A DNA stretch of 64,000 nucleotides, taken from positions 8,926,129 through 8,990,128 of the forward strand of contig CM020505.1 of assembly GCA_009823395.1 (NCBI GenBank). Direction: 5' to 3'. Origin of the DNA: Thamnaconus septentrionalis (Eukaryota > Chordata > Actinopteri > Tetraodontiformes > Monacanthidae). This document shows positions 26,001 to 39,115 of this stretch, one piece after another. The translations under genes were made by a program, and so were the position numbers. The notes beneath the pieces were generated by a model. The model was not told the origin of the DNA, searched no databases, and saw only the letters and a program-made list of their open reading frames with translations. How positions within the stretch are numbered: the stretch's first letter is position 1; each line of letters opens with the position of its first letter.

Positions 26001-26835
26001 CCAGCAGGCTTTAGTGCGTTCCAAAAGTGAAGGCAACAGTGGTAGGATTCTCGTCTCGGTGCCTTTTCTTTCTCTTTGAGTCTTTCACTTTCAGCAAAGT
26101 CTCAGCCTTGGAAATCCCCCATACTGTTGTGAAATATGTGTACTTCTCTGAGGTTTAACGTGAAGAAAACTGCTCTGAACTTGTACGTAGTAGATGTTTA
26201 GTAGACGGGTGTTTTTACTGACTAATCAGTATTGATTAATTTATCATGTAAACACACGATTCTTTCAGTCCTTCTCAGCCTGGAGTGTTTGGACCAAATA
26301 CATACTTGTGACTCAAAATGTTCCCTATTCTAGTTGTGTGAAAATGTGATGTTGATCTGTGAAGAATCACAGAACAATGAACTGTTCCAGTTTCATTATG
26401 TGTCCTGGTGTAAATCCTATGCAGTCACAGATTTCTAGTTTTTGAGTCAGAGTTACTTTATGTTTATGTCTTCAACTTGGTGTGGATTTTTTTATTTATT
26501 TTTTTTTTCTCTTTGTCGAACCTACTGCCCTTTCTCGTAAAACCAACATGATTATTGATTAGGTAGAAATTATTTTGATAACTTCTCTTGAAATCAGTCA
26601 AATCTAGTGTGGTAGCTGAGCAATTTTCCTTTACCCTAGTTCTTCTAACCGATACATGGTGCAACTCTGAATTGAAATAAATGAGGAAAAATCATAGGTA
26701 CTAAATAAATTCAAATGTATTCGTAAATATGATTCACTAATCAAAACTCTCTCAGCAGATTCCAGTTAAAATCCAAAAGGAAGGATGGATTCCTTTCCCG
26801 CGAATTTATTGACTAACTCGTGACATCAAAGGATG

Positions 26836-27075
26836 CAAAATTTGTCCTCTGCATTTGACCCATCATCTCCTGAGGGGGCGGTGGGCAGCGGGGGTGCCGC
26901 GCCTCGGAATCATTGGGTGATCTAACCCCCAAATTCCAACTGTGAATACCGTGTGCCAAGGAGTGAGGCAATGGGTACCATTTTCACAGTCTTTGGTATG
27001 ACGCGGCCAGGGATCGAACCCACATCCTACCAGTCTCAGGGCAGATACTCTATACACGGGATCTCTCAGCTAGTA
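26836..27075 (-). mobile_element. tRNA-derived SINE, minus orientation
   Basis: Read on the minus strand, the element starts near 27075 with a tRNA-like head: an A-box-like start (TAGCTGAGAGA) and a clear B box, GGGTTCGATCCC, at about 27008-27019. The body then contains the fixed wording found in a very common teleost SINE, ending with the stretch about 'TGACCCATCA' read in reverse near 26855-26875. The A box is damaged, so the copy is probably inactive. It could be mistaken for a tRNA gene but lacks a cloverleaf. Confidence 0.7.
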
Positions 27076-27079
27076 AATT

Positions 27080-28600
27080 CAGCATTCAAGACGAAGTACA
27101 ATTTCTGAGGGCATATTCATAATTTTGTCACTTCAGTATCTGGAAATAGGAGCCATGTTGCTTAATATGTAGTGTGATGATAGAACATGATCTATGGAAG
27201 CAACTGAACTGAGTTTTCTTTCATTTTTATTTCTTGCTTTCATTGTGTGGTATTGGTCTCCTCTTATGCATCAATCAGAGCTATTCTAGCAAGGCATCCT
27301 GGTTTGACAGGTGTCCCCACACTTCTATTCATGACTTTTAATTTATGCAGGACAAAGCAATCGTTTTGAACTTGTAACAGTACTTTTTAAAGTGCTATAA
27401 ATAGGCGGAACTTGCCATCTGAAAAGGTTCACTAAACATGCAAAAGAGTGATACAGTTTATTTTGACTTTTATCATGTAAGAGCATTATTGACAAGGACC
27501 AAGTTGGCAAGTGTCATTTCCCAGGCCTTTCCACTGTTGTTGCAATTACTCATCAATAGAAAAGCATTTTGTTAGGTTCAGGATTAACAACTGAGTATAT
27601 TAACAGTTTAACTTCAAGTATGTGTTTGTTTTTAATGAAAATGCATCCAATCAAGCACGAATACATTTACACTGAATCATGGGTAAATTGTGACACACAG
27701 GAAAGTCTGTCTATTCTGCATAATGTGCTGAATGTCTTCAGAGCATTTTGCCCTTTTGGGGGAAAAAAGTATGGTCAGATAACTTTTCTCTCCTGTCAAC
27801 CACTGATTCATTTGTGGAATTGTGGAATGTCTTTCCCAGTAGCTATGTTGTTCAGTAGGTTCTATTTTTATTAGAATTAAGATTAAGGAATAAACATGAG
27901 ACCAAGATGCAAATGTGTTCTTGTCAAAGGAACTCATAAACATCCCTCTCCATGCTTCATCATTGTAAATTTTCATTTACAGGAGATGTTGTCGCCCCCA
28001 AGATTACACAGTCACAAATCAATAATTCATGACAACATGCTAAATCAATTACTGGTCACGTTGGGGTGATAACAGTGTCTTTGTGAGACACATTCAATTA
28101 TCTGGTGCCAAAGGGCACCTGTAAAATGGAAATTGGACAGGCCTTAATTGCTTGTCTATTTTAGCATTTTGGAATAGACAAGTTTGTGTTAATAGTCCTT
28201 CACAACAGACAGCAGTCATATTGACAGGACATTGCTGGAAGACGCAGACTGATATCAACAGTTTGTAGAGTGGCAGTTTTAAACAAGTAAACCAACAGGT
28301 GCAAGAAAAGCCAATGATTTTGTTTGTTTTTGCTTACCTTAATGGAATGGGGTCCACACAGAAAACACCTGTGTTAATTAATACAACTTTTTGGGGGATC
28401 AATAAGGTTGCTATCAAAACAACAACAAAAACAACTCCAAAATCCAGCATTAAATAAAAATCAGGATATAGGAAGGCTTTATTAATCACACACTGGGACC
28501 ATTTGCTTAATTACAGCAGCATTCACAGTGCATGAGATATATAAGGGGAAAAAAGATGACAATTTGACATTCCTAATATTAGAATTATACTAGATTTTAT
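27080..28600. other. Intergenic DNA between the small gene and CDYL2
   Basis: No exon is supported. Part of it (about 28000-28200) has compact, complex sequence with a CAATTA core at 28094-28099 and could be regulatory. The rest is AT-rich. Confidence 0.55.
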
Positions 28601-29126
28601 AAATGACATCAATTTGTAACCCCGTAGAAATCAATACTATGGTTTCTTAAAAATGTGCCAGTCGGTTCTGAATGTTCTGTGAAGGCACTGAGGCTCGACT
28701 CGAACTGGAGGTTACAGTGGGTCACAGGAAGGGACCGTCTCAGCTGGTGTCTAAACGCAGGCAGGACATCAGGCCTATGCTCTCCCGCTGACAACTTGGG
28801 CTGCAGAAGTGCTCCGGCGAGCAGACCATTTTTAACCGGGGACTATTTTTCCTTCTTCTTCTTCTCCGCCGTCCACTTGGGCCGGGGTAAACAGCACCGC
28901 CCCGACGGCTGTTTGTTCGAAGTGTGGAACGATCTATCGCACAGCGCCGGGCTCGATTGACACTGTCTGCTGATCTGCTACTGCGGATTGCTCAGAATAA
29001 CAAGGCTGCTCGCTAATTCCCGTCTACCGTACCGGGGCTTTCGCCGAAACAGCGACAGAGTAGGGTCCTAAAAACCAGCAAATAAGGCAGGCAAGAAGGC
29101 TGCGCCGGCGGAGTCCGCACCCCAGA
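28600..29126 (+). promoter_or_regulatory. CDYL2: CDYL2 promoter and 5' UTR, GC-rich start of a CpG island
   Basis: GC content and CG dinucleotides rise sharply from about 28680, reach a maximum near 28800-29560 and cover the first coding exon. No TATA box is evident close to the ATG at 29127. This is the usual arrangement for a CpG-island promoter. The exact transcription start cannot be read from sequence. Confidence 0.6.
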
Positions 29127-29150
29127 ATGGCTTCGGGAGACCTTTACGAG
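29127..29150 (+). CDS. CDYL2: CDYL2 coding exon 1
   Basis: Eight codons (M-A-S-G-D-L-Y-E), then donor GTAGGA. It carries the first cage aromatic, Tyr7. The very short first coding exon in phase 0 is the layout of the human gene. Confidence 0.92.
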
Positions 29151-29594
29151 GTAGGATAGAAGCTCGTCCGAGAGACGCGCTCTATAATATTGACGAATAA
29201 TGGAATTAGGAAGTAAAGGGGAGGGCGTCGCGTTTGTAAAAAGCGGTGTACTAAGCCCTTTAACAGGGCGAAACTAACCCCTTGGCGAGCTCCGCGGAGA
29301 CAGCGCCTGTCGGCGTGTGCTTCCTACTTTACGTCGCTTTCTGACACACTTTGGACGCGATTGTTGCCGACTGTTCGGCGAGCAGGCGAGGTGACACGTT
29401 CCGGACACACAACAACTCCGCCAGTCGCCGAGTTGGAAGTGGTGGTAAAGTGACAGCGGCGCTGAGCGGGCGACGTGCCGAACGTTCTACGCGCCGGTCA
29501 CTGAGGTGCGCGGGCATGCCGAGAGATATCAGTCATCAACGGCCGACAGCGGGGTGGCTGTCCCCGTGCACACAACCCGTGTGCGTAAGCCCCG

Positions 29595-29642
<48 letters not shown>

Positions 29643-32600
29643 CTGTGGCTGAGAATCCGTGAGAAAAGTTGCTCAAGGTCCCGCCGCCCCTCTTGCGCGA
29701 CATCATCCTCGTGTGTCTGTGAAGGTTTTCTGTCATCCAGGTCATCTGAAAGTAGAAGGGAACAACTGGACCTGTTCTTGCGGTCTTGTGAGGATCTCAA
29801 CATCGCATGAACAAGTCCAAGTCCAAACCCTTCTACCATCACCTTCGCACAAATAGCAGAAATTCACCAAGTTTAACCCACTGTCTTTGGGGTTATGTAT
29901 ATACAGTGTCAAAGTGTGCGCTCGCTGTCACCTGATGGTGTTCACTTGGGCTGGCAGTGTCTCGCCTCCTAAGGCCAGCCAGTGATAAGAATGTGTCGTG
30001 TCTCTCCCAAAAAGCTATTATAAACACGTTGCCAAGAGTGTCAAACTTGAAAATCCCCTCCGCGTGTGTTCGACCAGATAACAGTATCTGCTCACACCAC
30101 TGACACTGTCAGATGAGTCAGGTAGGATAACAAAACAATGAGTAGTGAGACACAGTCAGCCCCTGCCTTCCTTTACTATTCTTATTATTGTTCTTTGTCA
30201 CAGACATATCTTTGATGGAGGGATGGCGTCTAACGTTGAGTTCACAAGTAATCCCGGTTAGTCCTCTTAGTTTTGTGTCTCTGACTCCTTTTCAGTTGGT
30301 TTCAAGGGAATTGTTTACTGTATTCATGTTTGGCTACCATGCAGCAATTCCATCCTTTTGTTTTCTGGAGTAATTGTTCAGTGGATAGCACTGTTACATG
30401 CCAGCTTTTGTCAGACGTCACAATTTGAATGATGGCAGCTGGTGTCGACAGGTCACTGGCTCATTCTCTATATTGTTTTGTTGTTGTTTTTTTTTGTTTC
30501 TGTCGTTGTGTTTGTAACACTTTGTTGTATGACATGTCCTCACTAATATCTGCGTGGCTCTTGTAAGTGAAATAACCACTGAAAAAAATCCTTGGACGTG
30601 GAAAAGGCACACATGTTTGCACACATTTATTTTTGGTGGAGGGCCACAGCAGCAGGTTTTTGAAATATAATGAAAAATTAGTAAGCTAACTGAAGTTAAA
30701 CAATATAAAGTGATTCCTATTTGTGGACTAATGAGGTGGCTGAGTTGCTTTTTAGGCCTTTTTTCACAGAAATGAAAGAAGGTACAGTGAAAAAAGGCGC
30801 ATTGAGCAATGACAGCATTGTGTCTTCATAGTTAGTACTCCAATGAAAAATCCTCCCACTGATGCATATTTAAAAATAGAAGTTTTGGTGAAGACACAAC
30901 ATGATCCCAAATGCTTCAAAATATATTTGTGTGCACAAAGCCTTAACATTAACTCTATGGATTAGTCATAAAGGTTTATAACTACTGACATTCATGACAG
31001 GCCTCTGAATGATAATTTTGCAGAGTACTCCTACGCGGCAATTACGGAAGCTAATTGTTAGTCTACTGTGTTATGGGGCTGAGTAGGAAATACTGCGTGA
31101 GTCAACACTCCTTTGTATTAGCTTTGACTTGGAAAATGAGTTAGAGGATTCGTGATGTTTTGGCAATCAAATCAGAAACATGTTGCATCCTATTGTCAGA
31201 TAGACCACATTGGCTGCCCATGACTGCCGTATCCACTACAGCGTTTGTCATATTACGCCGTATAATTATAAGATTAACTGAGGCTCAAGTTCTGTCCCTT
31301 GACAACTCTGCAGTGTTGCAATGGCCAATTATGATGTTTCATAAATTACCACATAAGGTGTGTTTAAACCACTCCACATTTTAACGTCATTCTTTACAAA
31401 TAATGTGTTTACACAAATAGTATTTGTTTGACTTGACTGCTACATTCCTTTGAAAAAATTCTATACTTTTAGACTCTTAATCTGTGTAATTGTGTTGAAT
31501 GGCTAGGTTCATTGTGTTGTGTTTCAGCATCAGGCGTGGCAGGTGGAACAAAGTTTTAAATAGCAGCAATTACATAGGGTCATAACAGTTCTAAAACAAA
31601 GTAATGTAAATAAACTAATAAAAATGTTTGGTTGCAACTTCTTGCTGCAACCACATTTACTTTCTCTGATTAAACATGCATTTTATTTCGCAACAAGGCT
31701 AACCAGTTCTCAGCCTTTTGTATCCATTTATGGCTCTTTTTTTTCCTCAAACCCTGGCCTGTGCCCACTGCTCACGTGACAAACTGGGTGCATGAGATTG
31801 GGATCACAATCCAGGTGTTGTAATAAATTGAAAAATATAAACAGACGATATGAAGTATTGAAATATATGAAGCTGGAGTTCACGTGTGACTCATGAATCT
31901 ATGTGGACAGCTCCTCCGCACAAATGAGCAGAGGCTGGTGAATGCAGCGATGGCAAGCAGCTGTCCTTTTAACACACAGCTAGTAATCTCGTGGCTTTGA
32001 AGTCTCCAGACTTTAAAAAAGAAAATAAAAGAATACGGCTGAATTTTGAGATTGAAGGAGTCACAAAAGGCCTGGGAGGAAATCACTAGCACAGTCGGCA
32101 GCACTGGTGTCGACAACCAATCGCCAATATTCAATTTCTCCTGCCATGATAGCGTAGCCTCAACTATGTAGGATACATGCATTCACACTTTTGAGATTTC
32201 TTTTGAGACTGGAATTCAATAATAATTTTCTAAACATCCGTCTTCTTTCCGAAGCCAAGTGTTTCACTCCTGAACGTCTCTTTCTCTTCTCTAAACGTCT
32301 CTCTTCCAACAACAAAAACACACAACAACAGCGACAGTTTCTCTGTGTAAATCTCACTTTACTAAAGTCAAACAGTCAAGAAAATGCTCATTCATTGCTA
32401 TGACACACAGAAAGGGAAACGCAAACCCATTAAGACAAGATAGCTGTGCAGAGGTAAAACATGTAGGATGCCGTATCTAATCTATTTAACTATAAATCAT
32501 TGAACCTCTGTCCATTTTTTTTTTGATCATGCATGGCAGTTGAGCACATTTACATGTCCAAATTGATAAAAGCCAAACCGCTTGCATTGTATTCCTGAAA

Positions 32601-34123
32601 TGCTGGTGTACATTAATTTGATATATGAGGGGAAATGACCATGTACAAATATGAATGACATCATCCCTCCTTGTTCATTGGGAATGATTTTGGATTCTGG
32701 TTGAGATACAGTCGGCTGAGCTTGGCCTCAAGTGAGACTGACCTTTAAAACCCCTGACAATAGCCAGTGAGCCTTCGCTTTTAACATACATATATACATA
32801 TCTTTTTTTATCCTGTCAGCTAAGTTTAAAGCTTGACAGAGATCTTTCTGAAGAACTGGTGTGTCTGCACTCCCTCTGTAGCAGAGCCACCAGAGTTCCC
32901 CCCCCCCCCTGCAGCTGCTGATTCATCAACTTTTTGCAATTATTCACAAAGACATTTGTGATTCCCAAAGGAAAAAAATCTAAAGTTGTGTCTGTTGAGT
33001 GTCTCTCTTTTGAAATATGTTAAAAATGTGCCACCCCAAGGGACCTGAATGGCTTCTCAGTGATTGTGCCCTCATGGGGCCCTGGCAGTAGACTGATTGC
33101 TCAGCAGGTTCTGACTCACACTGCCACACAGCAACGTGATGTGATGTGATGTGTGACGCCACATCTGCTTTGTTCTTCTGTCACTTTAAAGTTGGATCAG
33201 TTGGACCAAGTGAGACATTTTTATTTTTTTCGACTGTGTCATGATCAGATTGCAACAATTTTGCCTGTCTGGGTGTTTTTATAAATTAGGAGTGTCTACT
33301 GGAAAGAAACGAAAAGAACCACTTTTTTTCTCACATCCCACTTGATCTCCCACCTTTCTTACACCAGCTCTGAAATCAGAGTCAAGTGACGAAACATGAG
33401 CAGGATCCACAGGCTGGTGTCTGGTACGGTGTCGTTGCCCTTTTTACAAGTGGAGCTACTCTTGATAGAAATGTTAAAGATTAAAAAGCAGCTTAGCAGC
33501 TTAAAAATCAGCAGCTCACAAAAACACATGCATTTTTTCTCTACACTAACAGATCCTTGTAAATATTACAAATTAAACCCACACTAAACCTCAGGTCCTC
33601 TAAACCTGTGCCCTCATCCTCGTCTTCACACCGTTCTTCCCCTTAGCGCTGCATACTGCGAGCATGGAACTCATAGCGGTGACATCACTGAGCTCAGAAA
33701 TTACACAAAAATATAGTGAGGTGCAGACTGTGGCACACAGGATTTAAGGATGGGTGTATCATTTACGAGCTTATCTCATTCTTGGGTGTGGTTCCAGGTA
33801 CAGTGATGACCTAACCATTCAACCAACTGATCACACCAACCAATGACCTAATCTAAGAATGATATAGGATGTACATTCCATGCCTCTCTTAGCTTTCTCA
33901 GGAATAGTATAATAAAATAAATAAAATCTTATATAAAGTATATTAGTATTAGATTTGGGGTATATGCTAAACATAAATTTGGCAGTGGGAGAATATGCAA
34001 TCTTCCTCAGCACAAAGCGTTAATAAACCAAAGACATCTGCTGTGTGTGAGCACCTCGGCTTTTCCTTCCCATCTTCTGGTGTCTATCTTTTTAAGGGCC
34101 CCCTTTTTCTATCTATCTATCTC

Positions 34124-34156
<33 letters not shown>

Positions 34157-37100
34157 AATATCAGGATAATAAAGTCATACGTTAAAATTCACACAGTAGT
34201 TTATTCTACTTTTTAAGTCCTTTTTTTCTGGGAAAAGATGGTACATCTAATTTCATACTGGCCTGTCCAAAATACGCTTCATTCCTCCGCCACTGATTCT
34301 GTAAAATGTAATCGACATTAGGAAAATACTTTTACAATTCCTAAATTAGAAAGTCCATAGTGATGCTCCAAACAGGATCAGACACATTTCGGATAGTTTT
34401 CTTTGAAAAGTTGTTCAATAAGAAGTGTTTATTGTTAAAAGAAAGCCTGGCCAGTGAGGGCCAACCTTTGCATCCCTATAGTTTAGAAGGTGACCATGGA
34501 TTACGTCTAATTCGTTTATCTATTCTTGTTCTACTAAAATCCCTTACCAGGCAAAGTCATGAGGGAGACCTGTTCCCTTGTTTCGGCCACACGGACACTG
34601 CAAATTCAAAAATATGGTGTTTGTTGAGTAAAAAAACAAATTAAGACGACAAAGTTGCTTTGTATTAATTTTTGGACTTGAAATATGAATTTACTCTCAT
34701 GCTAATCTGTTGGTTTGTCCGAATGTATACTTGTCATGCGATGAAGCTCTGGTTGGTGCTGTTTGACTCTCAGCCAAGGCTTTAGGAGACCTGTCGCTTT
34801 GTGCGCGTACATTTAACCCATCCTGGCCACTTCCTCCTAGTCTCTCCCTGCCTTTTCTATGAATCCCTGTGAAGTGGCACATTGTTTGGGATGGCCCGTC
34901 GAGTCATTCATCAAAGGCTGTTTACTCAAAGTAGAGCGCACAGCTACAAGCCCTTGTTACCACAGCTTTAGCAGCACTGCTCCCGCTACGGCCACTGCTA
35001 AAATGCACACGTTGCACTGAATCTACCATTCAGATAAGACTGGGAAAAGTTTAAAGAAATCACGGCGTGATTGCTGAAAAGCTACGGATGGATGGATGCC
35101 TGCACGTTGGTGGAAGTGTTGTGGTATGAGATGGTTTTGTCCGATCAGTGTGAAAGAAATGTTTGATGAAATGAGGCTTCTTTAGATTGTCAAAGATTGA
35201 TGGTTAGTCTTATATTCAGGGGTCAAAGGTCAAGGTCGCCAGTCTTACATCAGCCTGAGACTAATGAGCACAGAGTCTTGGAAATGAGTAGGTTGATATC
35301 TGATATACGATGAATGGACAGTGGCCAGCTGATTTAAGTGCGTCAGAGTTTCCTTGGCTAATTCACCTAACCTCTACAGAAATGTGGTGGCAAGTTACTT
35401 ACTAAAAAAATGCTTTTTATGGGTTTAACAAACCCATTGGCATTGCTGGAATCTATGTGACACAAGACACTGAATTGTATCGGCGTTACATTTTCATATT
35501 TACTTTGCTCGCTAATCATTTAGTCTGCGAGTGTAACTTTGACGTAAAATGCACTCATTCTCCTAGTTACTCAACACAGTTGACCCTGCACAACTGCAAG
35601 TCCCCCTTTTTCTAAGCTACAACAACACGTGAGAGGCCTCAGACAGTTACGACAGCTCCATTCAGTATTAAATGCAAATAAATATTGATTAAAAGGAACA
35701 TTTACAGTCGAGGGGTGGTAGAAAAAAAATAAGGCAAGGTTACAACAGCGGTCGTGAAATGAATAAACATAGATTTCTCAATAGGAATGGTAATGGTAAT
35801 GGTAATAAAACATAAAAATGCAAGTCGGGTAGCACATGGCTACAGCAAAACTGGCCGAAATGTTTCTCTCAGATAACAGCTTGTAAAAATAGCTTACAAA
35901 ATTTACCATAAAACTTTCATATGCCTCCAATGGGATAGCTAAGTGAAAAAAACACACATTAAATATGTATCTGTCTCTGTGCACTTCAGGTGGAGCGAAT
36001 TGTGGACAAGAGGCGGAACAAGAAAGGCAAGTGGGAGTACTTGATACGATGGAAGGGCTATGGAAGCAAGGAAGACACGTGGGAACCGGAGAACCACCTG
36101 CTGCACTGCGAGGAGTTCATCGACCAGTTCAACAGCTTGAGGCTGCACTCGCAGAGACGGCCCAAAGTTCCGAAAAGTCGACAAGAGTCGCTCATAACCA
36201 GTCAGCCATCTGCCGTTGAAAGCTCCCGACCTCGGACAGAGGCCAGGAAAAAGAAAAGGACTCTTAGCCCAGCTGTAGGGGTGAGAGGCGGAGGAGTGCC
36301 GGGGATCGACAAGCCGGGCAAAGTGGGCGTCGGGTCGGGCAAACCCAGCGTACGCCGAGCAAAGCCATGACTTACAAAGCTGTGCCGGGGCTGGGCGGAG
36401 CTCTCCTCGACCCAGGAGTCACTCTCCCGTGTAATGGACTCCAAAACGGAGAGACGGAGCCCCTGGCGTACACGGCAGCGGCAGCGGCGTCCCACAGAGT
36501 GCCTTTGCACAGGGCGGATGGAGTTCTATCAGACGCAGATGCATCCGGGCCGCAGTTTACCAAAGAACTGGGTAAGAAATAAGGTGGAGCTCGGCTCATG
36601 AATGTGTAAATGAATGATTGGATAGTTTATTTTCGTTTACAACGCTGAAATTGTGTGTCAACTGTCAAGTGACAAAAAAGAAAATAGAAAAAAACTGACA
36701 AACAAATTTGCACAATATAATGAGCCAACTCTGTAAATGAAAAGAGTTGGCTGAATTTGCCTATCTTGTTCAATCTATGACATTATCCAGAATATCAGTA
36801 ATACAAAGAACATAAAAAACACAAAAAATGCTTGAAATTGTTCTTAATTATATTACATTATAATCATTGTCATCATCATTTTGCCCTTCAATATTAAAAA
36901 AAAAACTCAACAGAAATCTACACAATTTTAATTCATCACTGAGCCCTTCCCACAATTTAATTCCCAATAAAGAAACATTGGTTCTCACATTACACAAAAC
37001 ACTCATACCTCCTAATGTATATTTAATTTCTCTCGATTTAAAAAAAAAACTTGGACTACTGAAAATCCGAAAGTCTGCTGTGCCGGGGGTTTTATGTTTA

Positions 37101-39078
37101 TGAAGCGGTTATGTGTCCTTCAGTTCGGATGGAAAGTTCTGAGTGCCTTGTCTCTTATTTTTTGCAAGCTCCTCTGTTTTCCCACGGATCGAGTGGAGCG
37201 CGCAGGCCCACTTTTACACCAGACTAGTGGCGCTCTTCTGTGGACCTTTACTGCAGGAGCAGCTGATAACGCCTTCAAATCTCATCCATGGGTCACAGTC
37301 CAGAGCTGTACCTCTTCAAGTTAATCATTACAGATGTTTGTGTAAACGCATCCTTCGTCAAACAAAACAACTCGTGTCACATTGAAAGTCTTCAGTGTCA
37401 TGTGACTCTACTGCCTGCAACTGTAGCCAACTGGGGCCCTGTGTGTTGTTGGTACGTTGGCCAATTCTTAAATACGGGATATTTTTGAATGTGCGTTTTC
37501 AGATCGTTGTTAACTGTGAGAATTTTGACATGGAACCTCTGTATCATTATATCGTAATGATAGTGTATAAGGAGATGATGGATGCTTGGTGCTGTCACCT
37601 CACAGCGTGAAGGTCAAGGGGTCAGTTTACTCACCCATGGCTTTCCTGAGTGACAGTCGGCATCTTCTGCCTTTGTCTGCATAGATGGAGACGTGTTTGC
37701 GAGGCCAATCAAGAATGAGTTGTCCGTAGGTGTAAATGTTGGTTGATTTTGGTTGACTGTCTCTCTGTGTGGCCCTGCGTTGAACTGGCAACCCTGCTTT
37801 CACCTTCCCCAAGACAGCTGGGGGAGGCTGCAGCAAACCTGAAGTCACTGATGATGTTCAAACCATTTTCATTCATTTTCTCTCTGCCGATGCCGCTGGT
37901 AGTCAGACTGCGTTCTGTGTTTTTGTGAACAACTTGTCAACTAACGGGAGTCGTCGGGGGACACACTGTGTGATCGATGCTTTCATAAAGCCAATTACAA
38001 ACAGCAAAACGACATTACCGCTGCCCCATCTTTAGCTTCAGACAAGATGCCGACTCTCTGAGGTGGCACTCGGAGAACAAAACAATATCGTTCTAATTTT
38101 AAATCCAGGATGTCTCATTGACTCCCCATCAAAGTCAGTAAGTGAAGCAACCTCTGTGGTGATGATGATGGTGATGATGATGGTGATGATGATGATGATG
38201 ATGATGATGATAGATAAGGGATGCATACGCACCAGTATATGACCCATTTCCACTCCAATACCGCAGTTTGTTTTTTTACAAGAGCAGCAAATGTTATGGT
38301 GAGTGAACCATGTTTATCGTTTCCATCTGCAGAAATGAAGCTCCATATAGTTTTCCTATATGTCTCTCACAGAACCCAGGATGTTTGTGTAGGTGTAATT
38401 ATTTTCTTTTTTTTTTTTTTTTTTCATTTTTCATGTTATTAGTCCTTGAGCAGCATCATTTTTGAACAGTCATCGCACGGCCTTGTTCGCTTCACCTCTA
38501 CCAACAGCTCCTCGCCGACAGTTAAATGTGGCTAGACACTTTTTCTTAATGGGATTTTTGCAGTGAAAAACTCGACCCTCATTCCGATGATAGTCGTGAT
38601 GAGGACGGTGTGTCGTGCTGGGACAGTCGTGTCAGAAATCTGTGGCAAGGTCTTTCAAAACTTCCATCTGTGTGACGAATTATTCATTTTTGTTCATATG
38701 AATAATTTGAAAGTTGCTGAAGAAAACGACTAGTTTTGGCACGTGTCGTTCTCTACATTTACACATTTTCATGCACTGACTGACCAGGAGGGACGAGACG
38801 TTCCCTGTCTCGAATGCATTTGTAAAGTATCAGATGCTGCGATGCAGAAACCCAGTTTCTGGGGCTCACAGACGGTGCGGATGCCAACAAGACAATTGTC
38901 AATGGGACGAGGTGCAGGGATTCACCTGCAGTTGGATGCTGACCTTCCGTCTATGGTTTAATGGCATTTGTGTTTTTGCCCCTCTGGCCTTTTTCAGTAC
39001 TACGGACAGCGACACAAACCACCCCACTTTTAGCTACAGGTGTGCACCAATCTCACCAACCTCAAAAATACAAACAAG

Positions 39079-39115
<37 letters not shown>

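Larger units (their letters stand above)
29151..35989 (+). other. CDYL2: CDYL2 intron 1 (6.8 kb)
   Basis: The largest intron. Its first 400 bases remain CpG-rich and include a (GT)n run at 29601-29641. A (CTAT)n run lies at 34108-34156 and a C-run at about 32899-32908. No internal exon was found. It is the likely home of regulatory elements, but none can be named. Confidence 0.7.

Noticed and set aside
26990..27075. tRNA gene on the minus strand
   Set aside because: Only the B box is good; the A box and arms do not fold into a cloverleaf and the sequence continues into a SINE body.
28655..28960. A 101-residue plus-strand frame upstream of the CDYL2 start
   Set aside because: It lies in the GC-rich CDYL2 promoter/5' UTR, has no similarity, and ends before the true CDYL2 ATG.
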